Source: Macrostomum hystrix (taxonomy: Eukaryota > Platyhelminthes > Macrostomidae). Taken from it: a DNA stretch of 64,000 nucleotides. The translations under genes were made by a program, and so were the position numbers. Shown here piece by piece: positions 36,208 through 46,261 of this stretch. Within the stretch, counting starts at the first letter, position 1; each line of letters starts with the position of its first letter. The DNA is taken from the NCBI GenBank assembly GCA_950097015.1, contig CATNEN010000007.1, positions 12,797,001 through 12,861,000 on the forward strand, given 5' to 3'. The notes under the pieces were generated by a model. That model saw only the letters and a list, made by a program, of their open reading frames with translations. It was not told the DNA's origin and searched no databases.

Positions 36208-37325
36208 GTTTGAAGAAGAAACTCGTCTTCGGATCATCCAGTGCTATTACCGAAATGGAGAGAGCGTGACAGCTGCTTCGAGACAGTTCAACACTCGAAA
36301 TGCTCAAGCAAACGCTGCTGCCATTCCTCTTTGCACAAATAAGAATGTTCATCAACTGGCGCAAAAGTTTCTGACAAAAAGAACTTACAGCTGTCACATA
36401 AAGGAAACAGTGGCAGACCTCGCAGTGTCAGGACAGAAGAGCGCGTTTTTGACGTGATGAGAGAGTCGGAGGGTGAGAGAATTTCTCTGAGACAAGTTTC
36501 ACGAGACCTCGAAATGTCGACTTCGACTGGCAGCGAATCGCGAGACGAGATCTTCACCTGCATGCATCGTGCAGAGAAGAAGCACGGACTGCTACCAAGC
36601 GACTTTGTGCAGCGAGCAGAACTGAGTCATCTGCTGAACACTCTTGAGAACACCTATCAGCCAATTGTGTTTGTTGACGAAGCCACATTTCGAACAGACG
36701 GCACGGTCAATCTCACGAATGACCGGTTCTGGTTCACACGTGGCACAGCCCGGAACATCCCGCCAGCCGAAGCACGTCAAAATGCGCAAAGAGCAACAGT
36801 ATTGGCTGCAGTGTCACGAGACTGGCTTGGGGGGCCCTATTTTTCCCTGGAACTGTCAACTCTGGGGCTTATCAGGATGCATTGGATCTTGGTTTGTGCA
36901 AGATGTTGCTACTGCGCACACTTCCGTCTCGACTCGCCAGTTTCTTAGAGACGCTTTCGGTGCCGCTTTGAGAGAGACGCTTTGAGTGATTAGCAATACC
37001 TTGGCCAGCAAGGTCACTCGCCAGTTTTTTAGAGACGCTTTCGGTGCCGCTTTGAGAGAGACGCTTTGAGTGATTAGCAATACCTTGGCCAGCAAGGTCA
37101 CCTGATTTGAATCCGGTCGAATACTTTCTTTGGGGCTTTGCTCGTGAGCTCGTCTACGCCCAGGGAGGGCTTTTTGAATTTACATCATCTGAACGCATCC
37201 ATTGTTCGAGCTTTGATTGGATTCGGCAGAACCGGATGGATGCTGTCCGCAATGCCGCCGATGGCTTCTTTGGTCGGCTCCGTGAGTGCATTGAAAATGA
37301 TGGGTATCATTTGAGGCACAGATGA
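36208..37325 (+). pseudogene. Tc1/mariner (IS630)-superfamily transposase, broken
   Basis: Transposase signal spread over three frames. It starts with FEEETRLRIIQCYYRNGESV (helix-turn-helix type). After a frameshift near 36368 it reads GNSGRPRSVRTEERVFDVM, then IVFVDEATFRTDGTVN (first catalytic Asp), GSWFVQDVATAHTS (second Asp, another frame) and ARSPDLNPVEYFLWG (third Asp). An 84-bp tandem duplication with internal stops separates the last two. The element is inactive. No clear terminal inverted repeats were found. Confidence 0.85.
36933..37100 (+). repeat. 84-bp tandem duplication within transposase
   Basis: Copies at 36933-37016 and 37017-37100 differ by about one base (TTTCTTAG/TTTTTTAG), so the duplication is recent compared with the decay of the transposase. 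Confidence 0.95.
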
Positions 37326-37937
37326 ATGTTTATGAACACCAGAATGCTATGCTCACTGTACGTTGTTGTTTATCCTTTTTTGCGCTACATGTTTGCTTTA
37401 TATTCCGTTTTTTTCAAATAAACTGGCATTTGACCACACAGCGTCTCAGAGTCTATGCTCCTTAAGATTTTTTAAAGCAAAAGATTGTCTGTGGCAGCTG
37501 TTTAGGCAAAGCTTCAGAAAAACTAGCGTGCACTTCTGTGCTCAATAACTCGCCTCTGGAGCAATTTTTCGTAACCAAATTTTTGTGGGAAAAATTTACA
37601 AATGTTTACTGTGGACCTGTTAAATTACTGGGCTATAGGCCTAACTGCTCACTCACAGTGAGCGCACAAAGTGTTACCCTTTTTGGGACACCCATAACAA
37701 ACTTAAGAAATTTAGTATAGTAGGATTCTGACAGCCTCGCACCCACCCTCCTTGTGCAATGTACATTGCCGGCCCAGCTGTACAGAGCGGCCACTATGAA
37801 ATACAAAATAGACATAGCGCAACATAGTACCTTCTATAAGGAGAGTTCCTTATTCATGCATGCACAGCTGGAGCGATAAGTGTGAGGGTTTGTTGTGCAA
37901 CCGAGCAGGCTTGTTGATGCTCGAAGCAATTGTGGCA

Positions 37938-38642
37938 ATGTCCGACACCAGGCGGCAGAAGGAAGCCGGCAGCAGGAGTTCCCGGCTAAGGCGGCTGTCG
38001 GATTCCACGGCCAAGATGATGCGACAGCTGCGGCTCATCCGAAGCGACTCCGGCTACGGCAGCGACGATCAGCGAGAGCGGCGCGACAGCACGGACGCTG
38101 GCGCCGATGCTGTGGCTGAAGGGACTCGCGAAAACTCGCAGCTGAGTCTGTCGAAGCTGGCGAGCCACGATGAGCTGGAGGAGGACTCGGCTGCCACAGA
38201 TGACGAGGAGCAGGAGGGCTTCGTTGATGAGAAGGCCGCCGGCGCGACTGAATCTCGGCAGCTGAACCACAGCGAGAGACACCTCATCAGCGTCAGGTTC
38301 GCGCTGCTCGAGGAGCAGAGCAAGACCTACTGTGCGCTGCGGCTGGCTGACATGCTGGAGGAGGAAGAGCTGGAGCGGAAGCAGATGGAGGAGGAGACTG
38401 CGAGGCTGAGAGAAGAGCTGGAGCTCCGGCAGAAAGACGTGGACCTGTTCAATGTGGGCAGGCGAAGGAGGAAGTCGAGCTCATCATCATTGGCTTGTAG
38501 CGCGGACACTGAATACTTTGAATATGAGCTCACGCGCAGGCAGCTGCGTCAGCAGAACAATGACTGGCGGAAGCAGTGGTCGCTGAGGACCTCCAACTGG
38601 ATGTACGGCGGTTACTGGAACCGCCTGAACTATTGGTACTGA
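37938..38642 (+). CDS. Unrecognised charged coiled-coil protein
   Basis: The open frame extends from 37860. I chose the ATG at 37938 (MSDTRRQKEAGSRSS), which gives 234 aa; ATGs at 37860 and 37917 are also in frame. The N terminus is Ser/Arg-rich (GSRSSRLRRLSDSTAKMMRQ), followed by an acidic region (EEDSAATDDEEQEGF). Residues about 130-180 form a Glu/Arg/Leu helix suited to a coiled coil (MLEEEELERKQMEEETARLR). A basic patch GRRRRKSSSSS resembles a nuclear signal or phosphosite cluster, and the end is aromatic (NWMYGGYWNRLNYWY). Codon use matches neighbouring real genes. No family or signal peptide was recognised. An acceptor-like CAG at about 37906 suggests an upstream exon or a spliced leader. 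Confidence 0.65.
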   Translation: MSDTRRQKEAGSRSSRLRRLSDSTAKMMRQLRLIRSDSGYGSDDQRERRDSTDAGADAVAEGTRENSQLSLSKLASHDELEEDSAATDDEEQEGFVDEKAAGATESRQLNHSERHLISVRFALLEEQSKTYCALRLADMLEEEELERKQMEEETARLREELELRQKDVDLFNVGRRRRKSSSSSLACSADTEYFEYELTRRQLRQQNNDWRKQWSLRTSNWMYGGYWNRLNYWY

Positions 38643-38994
38643 CTGTACCAGAAATAGCCAGTCAAATCGGAAGAGCGCACTTTCACCTTTTCACTTTCGC
38701 ACGTGCACTTGAAAACTTTTCAGTCGTATTAATTTTCATGACGAATGCAAGCATTGTTTGTACAGCCTATTATTTGCACTGACGCTGAATAATGTTGTCC
38801 ATTGTTCATTGTGCTTTAGTAGGCAGAAAAAATGAGCCTATTGAGCTCTATCAATTTGTATAAAATTTTCACTCCGTAGCCAAAGCTCACATTAGATGCA
38901 TTCGGACTAATTCATTCCTTTCAGGACAAGGATAGCACGATCTGCTAATAATTGTGCCATGGTAGGACTCGCGATCATTTTAAGAGACTGATGG

Positions 38995-39305
38995 CTAGAC
39001 TACTGTCAGAAGAGCACTAGACTACTGTCAGAAGAGCACTAGACTACTGTCAGTAGAGCACTAGACTACTGTCAGTAGAGCACTAGACTACTGTCGGTAG
39101 AGCACTAGACTACTGTCGGTAGAGCACAAGCCAACTGTCGGTAGAGCACTAGACTACTGTCAGTAGAGTGCAAGACTTCTGTCAGTAGAGCACTAGACTT
39201 CTGTCAGTAGAGCACTAGACTTCTGTCAGTAGAGCACTAGACTACTGTCAGTAGAGTGCAAGACTTCTGTCAGTAGAGCACTAGTTGACTACTGTCAGTA
39301 GAGCT
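38995..39305. repeat. 22-bp minisatellite
   Basis: About 14 copies of GACTACTGTCAGTAGAGCAC + TA with CGG, TTC and GTGCA variants. Confidence 0.93.
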
Positions 39306-39397
39306 CTAGAATACTTAAAATGACTTCAGTAGTCCTTGCCTTCAACTACAACTTTAAATTTACAATTTTACTGTCAACTTTAACACCAGGGCCGCGA

Positions 39398-39470
39398 AAA
39401 GCGAAGGCAGAGACTCACGAGTCGCTTTCTAGTGCTAGTATCTGACCACCGAACCACCAGTTATATTTGA
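39398..39470 (-). mobile_element. Weak tRNA-like sequence
   Basis: On the minus strand ACTGGTGGTTCGGTGGTCAG recalls an A box and GACTCGTGAGTCTCTGCC a B box region. The match is weaker than for the 27.7 and 52.0 kb elements. Confidence 0.2.
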
Positions 39471-39512
39471 GTTAATTAAAACACAGAATAAAACATTGCA
39501 AGAAATAAAAGT

Positions 39513-40058
39513 TACAGAGCAGGCAGAGGGCACCGGTGCTACAGTATTGAGGACCAGAGCAGGCAGAGGGCACCGGTGCTACAGTAGTGAGGACCAGAGC
39601 AGGCAGAGGGCACCGGTGCTACAGCAGTGAGGACCAGAGCAGGCAGAGGGCACCGGTGCTACAGCAGTGAGCACCAGAGCAGGCAGAGGGCACCGGTGCT
39701 GCAGTAGTGAGGACCAGAGCAGGCAGAGGGCACCGGTGCTACAGCAGTGAGGACCAGAGCAGGCAGAGGGCACCGGTGCTACAGCAGTGAGGACCAGAGC
39801 AGGCAGAGGGCACCGGTGCTACAGCAGTGAGCACCAGAGCAGGCAGAGGGCACCGGTGCTGCAGTAGTGAGGACCAGAGCAGGCAGAGGGCACCGGTGCT
39901 ACAGCAGTGAGGACCAGAGCAGGCAGAGGGCACCGGTGCTACAGCAGTGAGGACCAGAGCAGGCAGAGGGCACCGGTGCTACAGCAGTGAGGACCAGAGC
40001 AGGCAGAGGGCACCGGTGCTACAGCAGTGAGGACCAGAGCAGGCAGAGGGCACCGGTC
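39513..40058. repeat. 40-bp minisatellite that is the amplified tail of PAN gene A
   Basis: About 13.6 copies of a 40-bp unit. On the minus strand it reads GGTGCCCTCTGCCTGCTCTG + GTCCTCACTGCTGTAGCACC. The first copy lies inside the end of the PAN gene A coding region and includes its TAG. A 160-bp (4-unit) higher-order pattern is visible (GCACCAGAGC at 39671 and 39831). The paralogous gene B ends with a related 40 bp as a single copy. Confidence 0.95.
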
Positions 40059-40468
40059 AGCAGGCAGATCAGGCCGCTGCGCACAGAGGCTGCCGCGCAG
40101 TCGTCGTAGTTCTGCGCAGCGGGACCGCGCGGCATAACGCCGGGCAGCACCCCGCAGATGGACCTGATGCTACTGGACTTGTAGCTGAACTGAGCTGAAC
40201 TGAAGGCGTCCGACTTGCTGACGTAGCCCTTCTTAAGGTGACAAATGCCAGTTTCGAACTTCCACACGAAGTGGGTGCAGCCCTCCGTCTGCTTGCAGAA
40301 CGGGCCGCAGCTTCCTGCTTTCGTTGTCTTCAAGCCAAAATCCATGGTCAAGAAGTCGCAGTCGTAGGCCCAGTCGCGGCCCTCCCAGTTGACGGCGCCG
40401 CGGACAGATGAGGGCACCAGAGCTGCCAGGCACAGCAGGGCGATGGCTGGTGAGGGCGAGAGTCGCAT
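40019..40468 (-). CDS. Secreted PAN/Apple-like protein A
   Basis: 149 aa, single exon. An N-terminal signal peptide (about residues 1-24, hydrophobic LSPSPAIALLCLAALVPSSV) precedes a small cysteine-rich domain: NWEGRDWAYDC, CGPFCKQTEGCTHFVWKF, GICHLKKG and SICGVLPG. This C..C..GCTHF.W..C.L pattern is that of PAN/Apple (PAN_4-type) domains, which bind proteins or sugars outside the cell. The C terminus ends in a hydrophobic stretch (SGLICLLTGALCLLWSSLL), which could be a GPI-anchor signal. The last 38 bp of the CDS, stop codon included, form the first unit of the 40-bp array. It is divergently paired with paralogue B. Confidence 0.85.
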   Translation of the reverse strand: MRLSPSPAIALLCLAALVPSSVRGAVNWEGRDWAYDCDFLTMDFGLKTTKAGSCGPFCKQTEGCTHFVWKFETGICHLKKGYVSKSDAFSSAQFSYKSSSIRSICGVLPGVMPRGPAAQNYDDCAAASVRSGLICLLTGALCLLWSSLL

Positions 40469-40469
40469 G

Positions 40470-40562
40470 ACTGTGTACTGCTGTGTACTGCTGTGTACTG
40501 CTGTGTACTGCTGTGTATTGCTGTGTACTGCTGTGTACTGCTGTGTAATGCTGTGTACTGCC
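40470..40562. repeat. 10-bp repeat at the 5' end of PAN gene A
   Basis: About nine copies of CTGTGTACTG beginning directly upstream of the gene A start codon, so it would form most of the 5' UTR or proximal promoter. Confidence 0.9.
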
Positions 40563-40948
40563 CTATAATCTTTGCTGAGGTCTTATAGGGTTGCTTTGCT
40601 GTTTGCAGACTGCGCTTACGTGAGGGGGTCGAATAAACAAACAGTTTCTCCTTTTTATTTGGTACAGGGTCACCGAAGCGTGTACATTCCATTGCGGTTA
40701 GGCCAGCTATTACGATGAAAACAGGTTTAAGCAGGCTAGTTGAGGCTGCAGCACAGGCTAGCCTGGCTAGTTGCTTAAGCCGCTTACGTACTCGAATAAA
40801 CCACTCGCCAACCACTTGATCGCAAGATGCGTACACTGGCTATGCCCAATGTACACTTTAAAGCCTCCACCCTAGACCCTCTTGCGGGTGAAAGGATTGG
40901 AGCAGCCAATCAGCGCAACTCGCACCCGAGATGCCTTGACCCCCAATC

Positions 40949-40955
40949 TATAAAA
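40949..40955 (+). promoter_or_regulatory. TATA box of PAN gene B
   Basis: TATAAAA, 91 bp upstream of the gene B ATG (41046), within the 577-bp interval shared by the divergent genes A and B. Confidence 0.5.
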
Positions 40956-41045
40956 CCTGAGCCAACCTGCCCACAACACGCCAGAGACAAGTCAGACTTT
41001 CTGTAGTTTAGGAGACCAATAAACCTGAGCACACTCGCCACAGCC

Positions 41046-41498
41046 ATGCCACTCTCGCCTGTCGCCATCATCGCCCTGCTGTGCCTCGCAGCTCTGGTGC
41101 CCTCGTGTGTCCACGGCGCCATCAACTGGGAGGGCCGCGACTGGGCCCACGACTGCGACTTCAAAACCGACGTATTTGAAACCTTAAACATCACAGCCAG
41201 CGAATGCGGCACGGCCTGCGAGAAGGCGGCCGGCTGCACCCACTACACATGGAAGCTCGCGGCCAATGAGACTAGCGTCTGCCATCTGAGGAAGGGCTCT
41301 GTCAAAAAGTCTAACGCCATCTCAGCCGAGGCCGGCGTCATCAACGGTGCCCGGCCAGTCTGCGGAGTGTTAGCGCCGAGTGCCCTGCCGCTGGCATCCG
41401 ATGTACTGCGGAGTGAGGCGGCTGCGACTGCCCCTGTGCTCAACGGCCTGCTCAGCCTACTCGGTGCCCTCTGCCTGATTTTAACTTCTGAGCTGTAG
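41046..41498 (+). CDS. Secreted PAN/Apple-like protein B
   Basis: 150 aa, single exon and a clear paralogue of gene A (signal peptide with ALLCLAALVPS; INWEGRDWAHDCDF). The cysteine domain reads CGTACEKAAGCTHYTWKLA, VCHLRKGSVKKSNA and VCGVLAP. An NXS/T sequon is visible (NIT). The end, NGLLSLLGALCLILTSEL, is hydrophobic and may direct a GPI anchor. The ATG follows the TATA box by about 90 bp. The 3' flank has a 4-bp GCCT microsatellite (41503-41533) where gene A has the 40-bp array. Confidence 0.85.
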   Translation: MPLSPVAIIALLCLAALVPSCVHGAINWEGRDWAHDCDFKTDVFETLNITASECGTACEKAAGCTHYTWKLAANETSVCHLRKGSVKKSNAISAEAGVINGARPVCGVLAPSALPLASDVLRSEAAATAPVLNGLLSLLGALCLILTSEL

Positions 41499-41717
41499 CA
41501 TTTGCTGCCTGCCTGCCTGCCTGCCTGCCTGCCCGTTTTATTTTTGACTGCCTTAACAAACAAATATAAAATACTAATAATATTCCGAGCTTTTCGATGT
41601 GGTTTTAATCGAACGCCGAAAGTAGCTTGTGATTCGACTTTGTTGTGGAAATTGATACCAGCCTTAGGGGGCAAACAAATCAGTTTGTTCGCAAAAATGG
41701 TTTACAGCGGAAAAGTT

Positions 41718-42004
41718 TGAGCAGTTTACAAAGATCCGGTTTGAGTAGTTTACAGCAGAGAGCTCATGTAGTTTACAGCTGCCATTTTGAGTAGTTTACA
41801 GCAGAGAGCTCATGTAGTTTACAGCTGCCATTTCGAGTAGTTTACAGCAGAGAGCTCATGTAGTTTACAGCAGCCATTTTGAGTAGTTTACAGCAGAGAG
41901 CTCATGTAGTTTACAGCTGCCATTTTGAGTAGTTTACAGCAGAGAGCTCATGTAGTTTACATCAGCCATTTTGAGTAGTTTACAGCAGAGAGCTCATGTA
42001 GTTT
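41718..42004. repeat. 46-bp minisatellite
   Basis: About six copies of GAGTAGTTTACAGCAGAGAG + CTCATGTAGTTTACAGCTGCCATTTT. The GTAGTTTACA element appears twice per unit. Confidence 0.92.
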
Positions 42005-42011
42005 ACTTCAC

Positions 42012-42320
42012 ACCCAGTAAAGTTCTACAAGTTTACACCCAGTAGTTCTACAAGTTTACACCCAGTAGTTCTACAAGTTTACACCCAGTAGTTCTACAAG
42101 TTTACACCCAGTAGTTCTACAAGTTTACACCCAGTAGTTCTACAAGTTTACACCCAGTAGTTCTACAAGTTTACACCCAGTAGTTCTACAAGTTTACACC
42201 CAGTAGTTCTACAAGTTTACACCCAGTAGTTCTACAAGTTTACACCCAGTAGTTCTACAAGTTTACACCCAGTAGTTCTACAAGTTTACACCCAGTAGTT
42301 CTACAAGTTTACACCCAGTA
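42012..42320. repeat. 23-bp minisatellite
   Basis: About 13 almost identical copies of ACACCCAGTAGTTCTACAAG + TTT, adjoining the 46-bp array. Confidence 0.95.
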
Positions 42321-42623
42321 CATAAAGTTTGTACATTAAAGTGTCTGCTGCAGCACGCATTCTCTGCCTCCATATGTCGCGCAACTATGTAATGTCACCT
42401 GTACGCGCAGGCGAACAATTCTCACTTGAGATTTGCTAGGGAAAGCCTGCCAGCCACGCGGCCCTCTCTGATTGGTCTGAAGCGTGCGCCCAGCGCCAAT
42501 CCAGCCCTAATTCTGCGCCCTCCAGCCAGCCAGTTCCGAACCGGTCAGCAGCAGCCGTAGCCTATAACTGCGTGAGTGCTCAATTCTACTCAGGTGATCT
42601 CAAATGAGCTCAGCTCGCCAGCC

Positions 42624-43052
42624 ATGCTCTTCCCGGCCATCTTTGCTCTGCTTTGCCTGAACGCCATTAGCGACTCGGCCGGCCAGGCCATCAGCTGGTC
42701 GGACAACATCGCCCGTGGCTGCGCATTCGCCACTGCCGACATCGACACGAAGCAGACAGCGTCAGCGGAGCTCTGCAGCGGGGAGTGCGCCAGTCGGCAA
42801 GGCTGCACCCACTTCAACTGGCTGCTGGACCATGCCAGGCCAGGCTTTGGCGACTGCCGCCTCAAGGCCGGCTGCGTGTCTAAGGCCAGCGCCATCCCGG
42901 AGGACAGGGCAAATGCTGCCTGCGGCATCGTGCCATCCGTGCGCTCGGAGGACGCGTGCGTGCTGCGACCAACCGGCGCTGGAGACCCGCTGCGCTTCGG
43001 ACTGCTGACCCACCTGGCCAGCCTCTGCGCTGTGCTTTTTAATATCCTCTAA
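42624..43052 (+). CDS. Secreted PAN/Apple-like protein C
   Basis: 142 aa from the ATG at 42624 (an in-frame ATG at 42576 would add 16 residues before the signal peptide, which is less likely). The signal peptide is MLFPAIFALLCLNAISDSAG. The domain shows ISWSDNIARGCAFATADIDT, CSGECASRQGCTHFNWLL, DCRLKAGCVSKASAIP and CGIVPSV, the same plan as genes A and B with more divergence. The C terminus is hydrophobic (LTHLASLCAVLFNIL). A weak TATA-like TATAACT lies upstream at about 42562. Confidence 0.82.
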   Translation: MLFPAIFALLCLNAISDSAGQAISWSDNIARGCAFATADIDTKQTASAELCSGECASRQGCTHFNWLLDHARPGFGDCRLKAGCVSKASAIPEDRANAACGIVPSVRSEDACVLRPTGAGDPLRFGLLTHLASLCAVLFNIL

Positions 43053-43278
43053 CAGCTTGCTGTGTTTTATTGTCTCTATTGTTTTATGCACAAATACAAT
43101 GCGCTATCGAAGCCAACTATTAGTCTAATTGTCCTGATCTCGGGTAACTTGTCTCATTTGCTTTGGAGTGGAGTGGCAAAGCAGGTACCATTGAGTCTGA
43201 GACAGCTGATGGGTGCGGATGTGGTTGGAATATTGAAGTAAAGTCAATGAACTCAAGAGAAGGATTCTTTGTTGGTGA

Positions 43279-43690
43279 TGAGGCAGTTGAGTGGGTGATG
43301 AGGCAGTTAAGTGGGTGATGAGGGCAGTTAGAGTGGGTGATGCGGGCAGTTGAGTGGGTGATGAGACAGTTGAGTGGGTGATGAGGGCAGTGGGAGTGGG
43401 TGATGAGGCAGTTAAGTGGGTGATGAGGCAGTTAAGTGGGTGATGAGGCAGTTAAGTGGGTGATGAGGGCAGTTAGAGTGGGTGATGAGGCAGTTAAGTG
43501 GGTGATGAGGCAGTTGAGTGGGTGATGAGGCAGTTGAGTGGGTGATGAGGCAGTTAAGAGGGTGATGAGGGCATTTAAGTGGGTGATGAGGCAGTTGAGT
43601 GGGTGATGAGGCAGTTAAGTGGGTGATGAGGCAGTTGAGTGGGTGATGAGGCAGTTGAGTGGGTGATGAGGGCAGTTGGAGTGGGTGATG
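43279..43690. repeat. 20-bp minisatellite
   Basis: About 20 copies of GAGTGGGTGATGAGGCAGTT with GGGCAG, AAG and GAG variants, starting about 230 bp after PAN gene C. Confidence 0.93.
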
Positions 43691-44081
43691 CGGGCATTTA
43701 ACGCTTTGGGCACTTGTCTTGCAGCAACAATCATTAGCTAAATAGATAAAAGCAAGATACGAATCACAGCTCTCCAATGAATCACTGGCTTGACTTTATG
43801 CTCAATTTGAACTCACTCATTGAAAGTATACTCTCATGATGGCTTCACTCACCGGAGCTCTGGTGTCTGACTATAGAAAATCAAACAACAAAAGTAAAAG
43901 TCTAAGTCTTGTGAAACAAATGGAAACAAATTTAAAGTGCCCGCATTCAAGCTGGGCTGTTCGCAGCTAAAACTGTTTGTACTTTCAACTCAGTCCAGCC
44001 GCTTTTCATTCTAGCCTCACTGGGCTGCTTCGCGGGGTCGCCTTGGCCGGCTGGCTGGTCCTTAGCACGAGTCGCATTGCC

Positions 44082-44196
44082 GTGAGCATGCTTCTGTGAG
44101 CAGCTGCATAGCCGTGAGCATGCTTCTGTGAGCAGCTGGATAGCCGTGAGCATGCTTCTGTGAGCAGCCGCATAGCCATGAGCATGCTTCTGTGAG
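44082..44196. repeat. 32-bp repeat, about 4 copies
   Basis: Unit CGTGAGCATGCTTCTGTGAG + CAGCTGCATAGC. Confidence 0.92.
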
Positions 44197-44202
44197 ATCT
44201 AA

Positions 44203-44570
44203 TGCATTCAGGGAGTGCTGTACAATAACCCCCGGCATCAATGCATTCAGGGAGTGCTGTACAATAACCCCCGGCATCAATGCATTCAGGGAGTGCTGTA
44301 CAATAACCCCCGCGGCATCAATGCATTCAGGGAGTGCTGTACAATAACCCCCGGCATCAATGCATTCAGGGAGTGCTGTACAATAACCCCCGGCATCAAT
44401 GCATTCAGGGAGTGCTGTACAATAACCCCCGGCATCAATGCATTCAGGGAGTGCTGTACAATAACCCCCGGCATCAATGCATTCAGGGAGTGCTGTACAA
44501 TAACCCCCGGCATCAATGCATTCAGGGAGTGCTGTACAATAACCCCCGCATCAATGCATTTAGGGAATGC
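44203..44570. repeat. 39-bp minisatellite, about 9 copies
   Basis: Unit AATGCATTCAGGGAGTGCTG + TACAATAACCCCCGGCATC. Nearly identical copies; one has a 2-bp insertion (CCCGCGGC). Confidence 0.95.
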
Positions 44571-45071
44571 CGTACAATATCCGCAGGAAAATGCACTCGA
44601 AAAGGCCAGAAACTCATACATAAAGCAAGTATAGAACTGTGTGTGAGTCGTGAATGCATGTGGAGTGAGTGGCTGCCAACAAACGAGGCCAGAAAGCAGG
44701 ATTGTACATTCTCTTTACTACCATTCATTTAAACATCACATAAATGCAACCAGAAAGTGCTCATTTGATCTATAATTGGTAGTATTATTCTTGACATAGT
44801 GAATGGGTTCTATAGAAATCAAAGGCCACTCAGTTAGGCCCTAGCTCTCTCTAATGTACATCATGTACATGCTGCAGTGCGGCACAGAATGGCCTTAAGC
44901 TCCCGACTCTTCGGACAGTTGCCTGTACTCAGCTAGCCAATCAGAAGCGAGCCGAGCCACCCCAATCCTTCCCGCCCTGCCGGTGGTATATTGTCCCCGG
45001 CGATTGTACCAATACCAACATGAAGTGCCGCTCCAGTCCACAGATTTGAGCCGAAAAATTCTGTCCAAACC
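44571..45071. other. Unique region before MS4A-like gene 1
   Basis: No separate gene. It should contain the promoter and first exon of the next gene. A weak TATATT lies at about 44987. An ATG at 45020 opens only a 9-codon frame. Confidence 0.45.
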
Positions 45072-45077
45072 GCACAG

Positions 45078-45857
45078 CCAAAGCTGGAGAAAGTCAGCTA
45101 CGCCAGCCGAGTGCCCGCCAGGGTGCTCAGGGCCCACGTGATCCTCGGCGCCTTGCAGCTGAGCGCTGGGCTGCTGGCCCTCATCGCGAGCATAGTCGGC
45201 ACGGTCTACGGAGCCTCGATGAGTGATCTCTATCTCGGTGTCTCGGGCAGCGGTATCTGGTCCGCGCCCTTCTTCGTTGCCGCCGGCATCTGCGGGCTGG
45301 TGGCCGGCAAAAGCGTGAAGCGCTGCACCCTGTGCTGCGTGGTCAGCTGCCTGGTGCTCAGCATCCTGGCCTCCGTGTTCAGCGGCTCCGCCCTTATCAT
45401 CGAAGCCATCCTGACGTCAGAGAACAGCTGGAGATTCTATTCTAGGCCTGGCCACTGCCGCCTGCTGCACAGTTTCAAGGTCGCCAGAGCGATGGGCATA
45501 GTCTGCTGCCTGCTGTTTGCCGCGGAGCTGGTGCTGGCCATTGTGCACGGCGCCTTCGCATGCAGGGCCTCCTGCTGCTGTGTGCCCGCTGCGGTCCCTG
45601 TCGGCCAGCAACCGCAAGCCGGTGACGTCATCACCATCTACATGCCGGACGGCCAGCAGCTGACAGCGGCTTCAAATGAAGTGGTGTTCGTGGCAGCCCC
45701 CGAATTCGAACATCAGCCCGCCTTCAACCCGAACTTCCCGCAGTTCTCCAGCTTCCAGCAGCAGATGGTCCAGCAGACCTATGGACCGCAGCCGCCGGCC
45801 TACGATGACCGGCCCGAGGACCACGTTGCCGCCGAAATGAAGTCGCACATGCCATGA
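45078..45857 (+). CDS. MS4A/CD20-like four-span membrane protein 1 (start uncertain)
   Basis: About 259 codons. Coding similarity to the neighbours begins at SYASRVPARVLRAH (45096 on). There is no in-frame ATG between this and the stop at 45021, so a first exon is probably spliced in (acceptor-like GCACAG before 45078). Four hydrophobic spans: VILGALQLSAGLLALIASIV, IWSAPFFVAAGICGLVAG, CCVVSCLVLSILASVF and MGIVCCLLFAAELVLAIVH. The fourth is followed by the family mark FACRASCCC, likely palmitoylated. The order of spans, GIW before span 2 and the short cytoplasmic ends are those of MS4A/CD20 proteins. The C-terminal tail has PPAYDD, a PPxY-like WW ligand. AATAAA lies at 46106. Confidence 0.82.
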   Translation, partial: PKLEKVSYASRVPARVLRAHVILGALQLSAGLLALIASIVGTVYGASMSDLYLGVSGSGIWSAPFFVAAGICGLVAGKSVKRCTLCCVVSCLVLSILASVFSGSALIIEAILTSENSWRFYSRPGHCRLLHSFKVARAMGIVCCLLFAAELVLAIVHGAFACRASCCCVPAAVPVGQQPQAGDVITIYMPDGQQLTAASNEVVFVAAPEFEHQPAFNPNFPQFSSFQQQMVQQTYGPQPPAYDDRPEDHVAAEMKSHMP

Positions 45858-46105
45858 CTGAGAAATGTTGAGAAAATGCTCCAGGTGCTGTTTTACATGG
45901 GCATGAGTAGCCCAGCAATTCTCAGTGGCGACTACCGCATTTCCTTATTTATGTTTTACTAAGCTGCTCACTAAGCGTTCGTAACTAAGCAATTCTCTTA
46001 TTTATTTGTCAATTTACGCAGCTTTTATAGTGTTTTACAGAAAGCCATAGCATTGTACTTGAGCATCAGTGATTTAGCATCAACTTTTACTGCGATTTTA
46101 AAGAT

Positions 46106-46111
46106 AATAAA
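46106..46111 (+). terminator. Poly(A) signal of MS4A-like gene 1
   Basis: AATAAA 249 bp after the stop codon of the + strand gene, in AT-rich 3' UTR-like sequence. Confidence 0.6.
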
Positions 46112-46261
46112 GCGACATTAATTTAAATCGACTTGCCGCTTACATATTTTCGACTGCACAAACATCAGCCTCCTTTTGTAAACACCGCTTTTTTATATCC
46201 TAAAAAGTCATGGGCTCGAGTCAAGGCGAAAAAGAGTGATAGTGAAAGGATTATAGGGACA

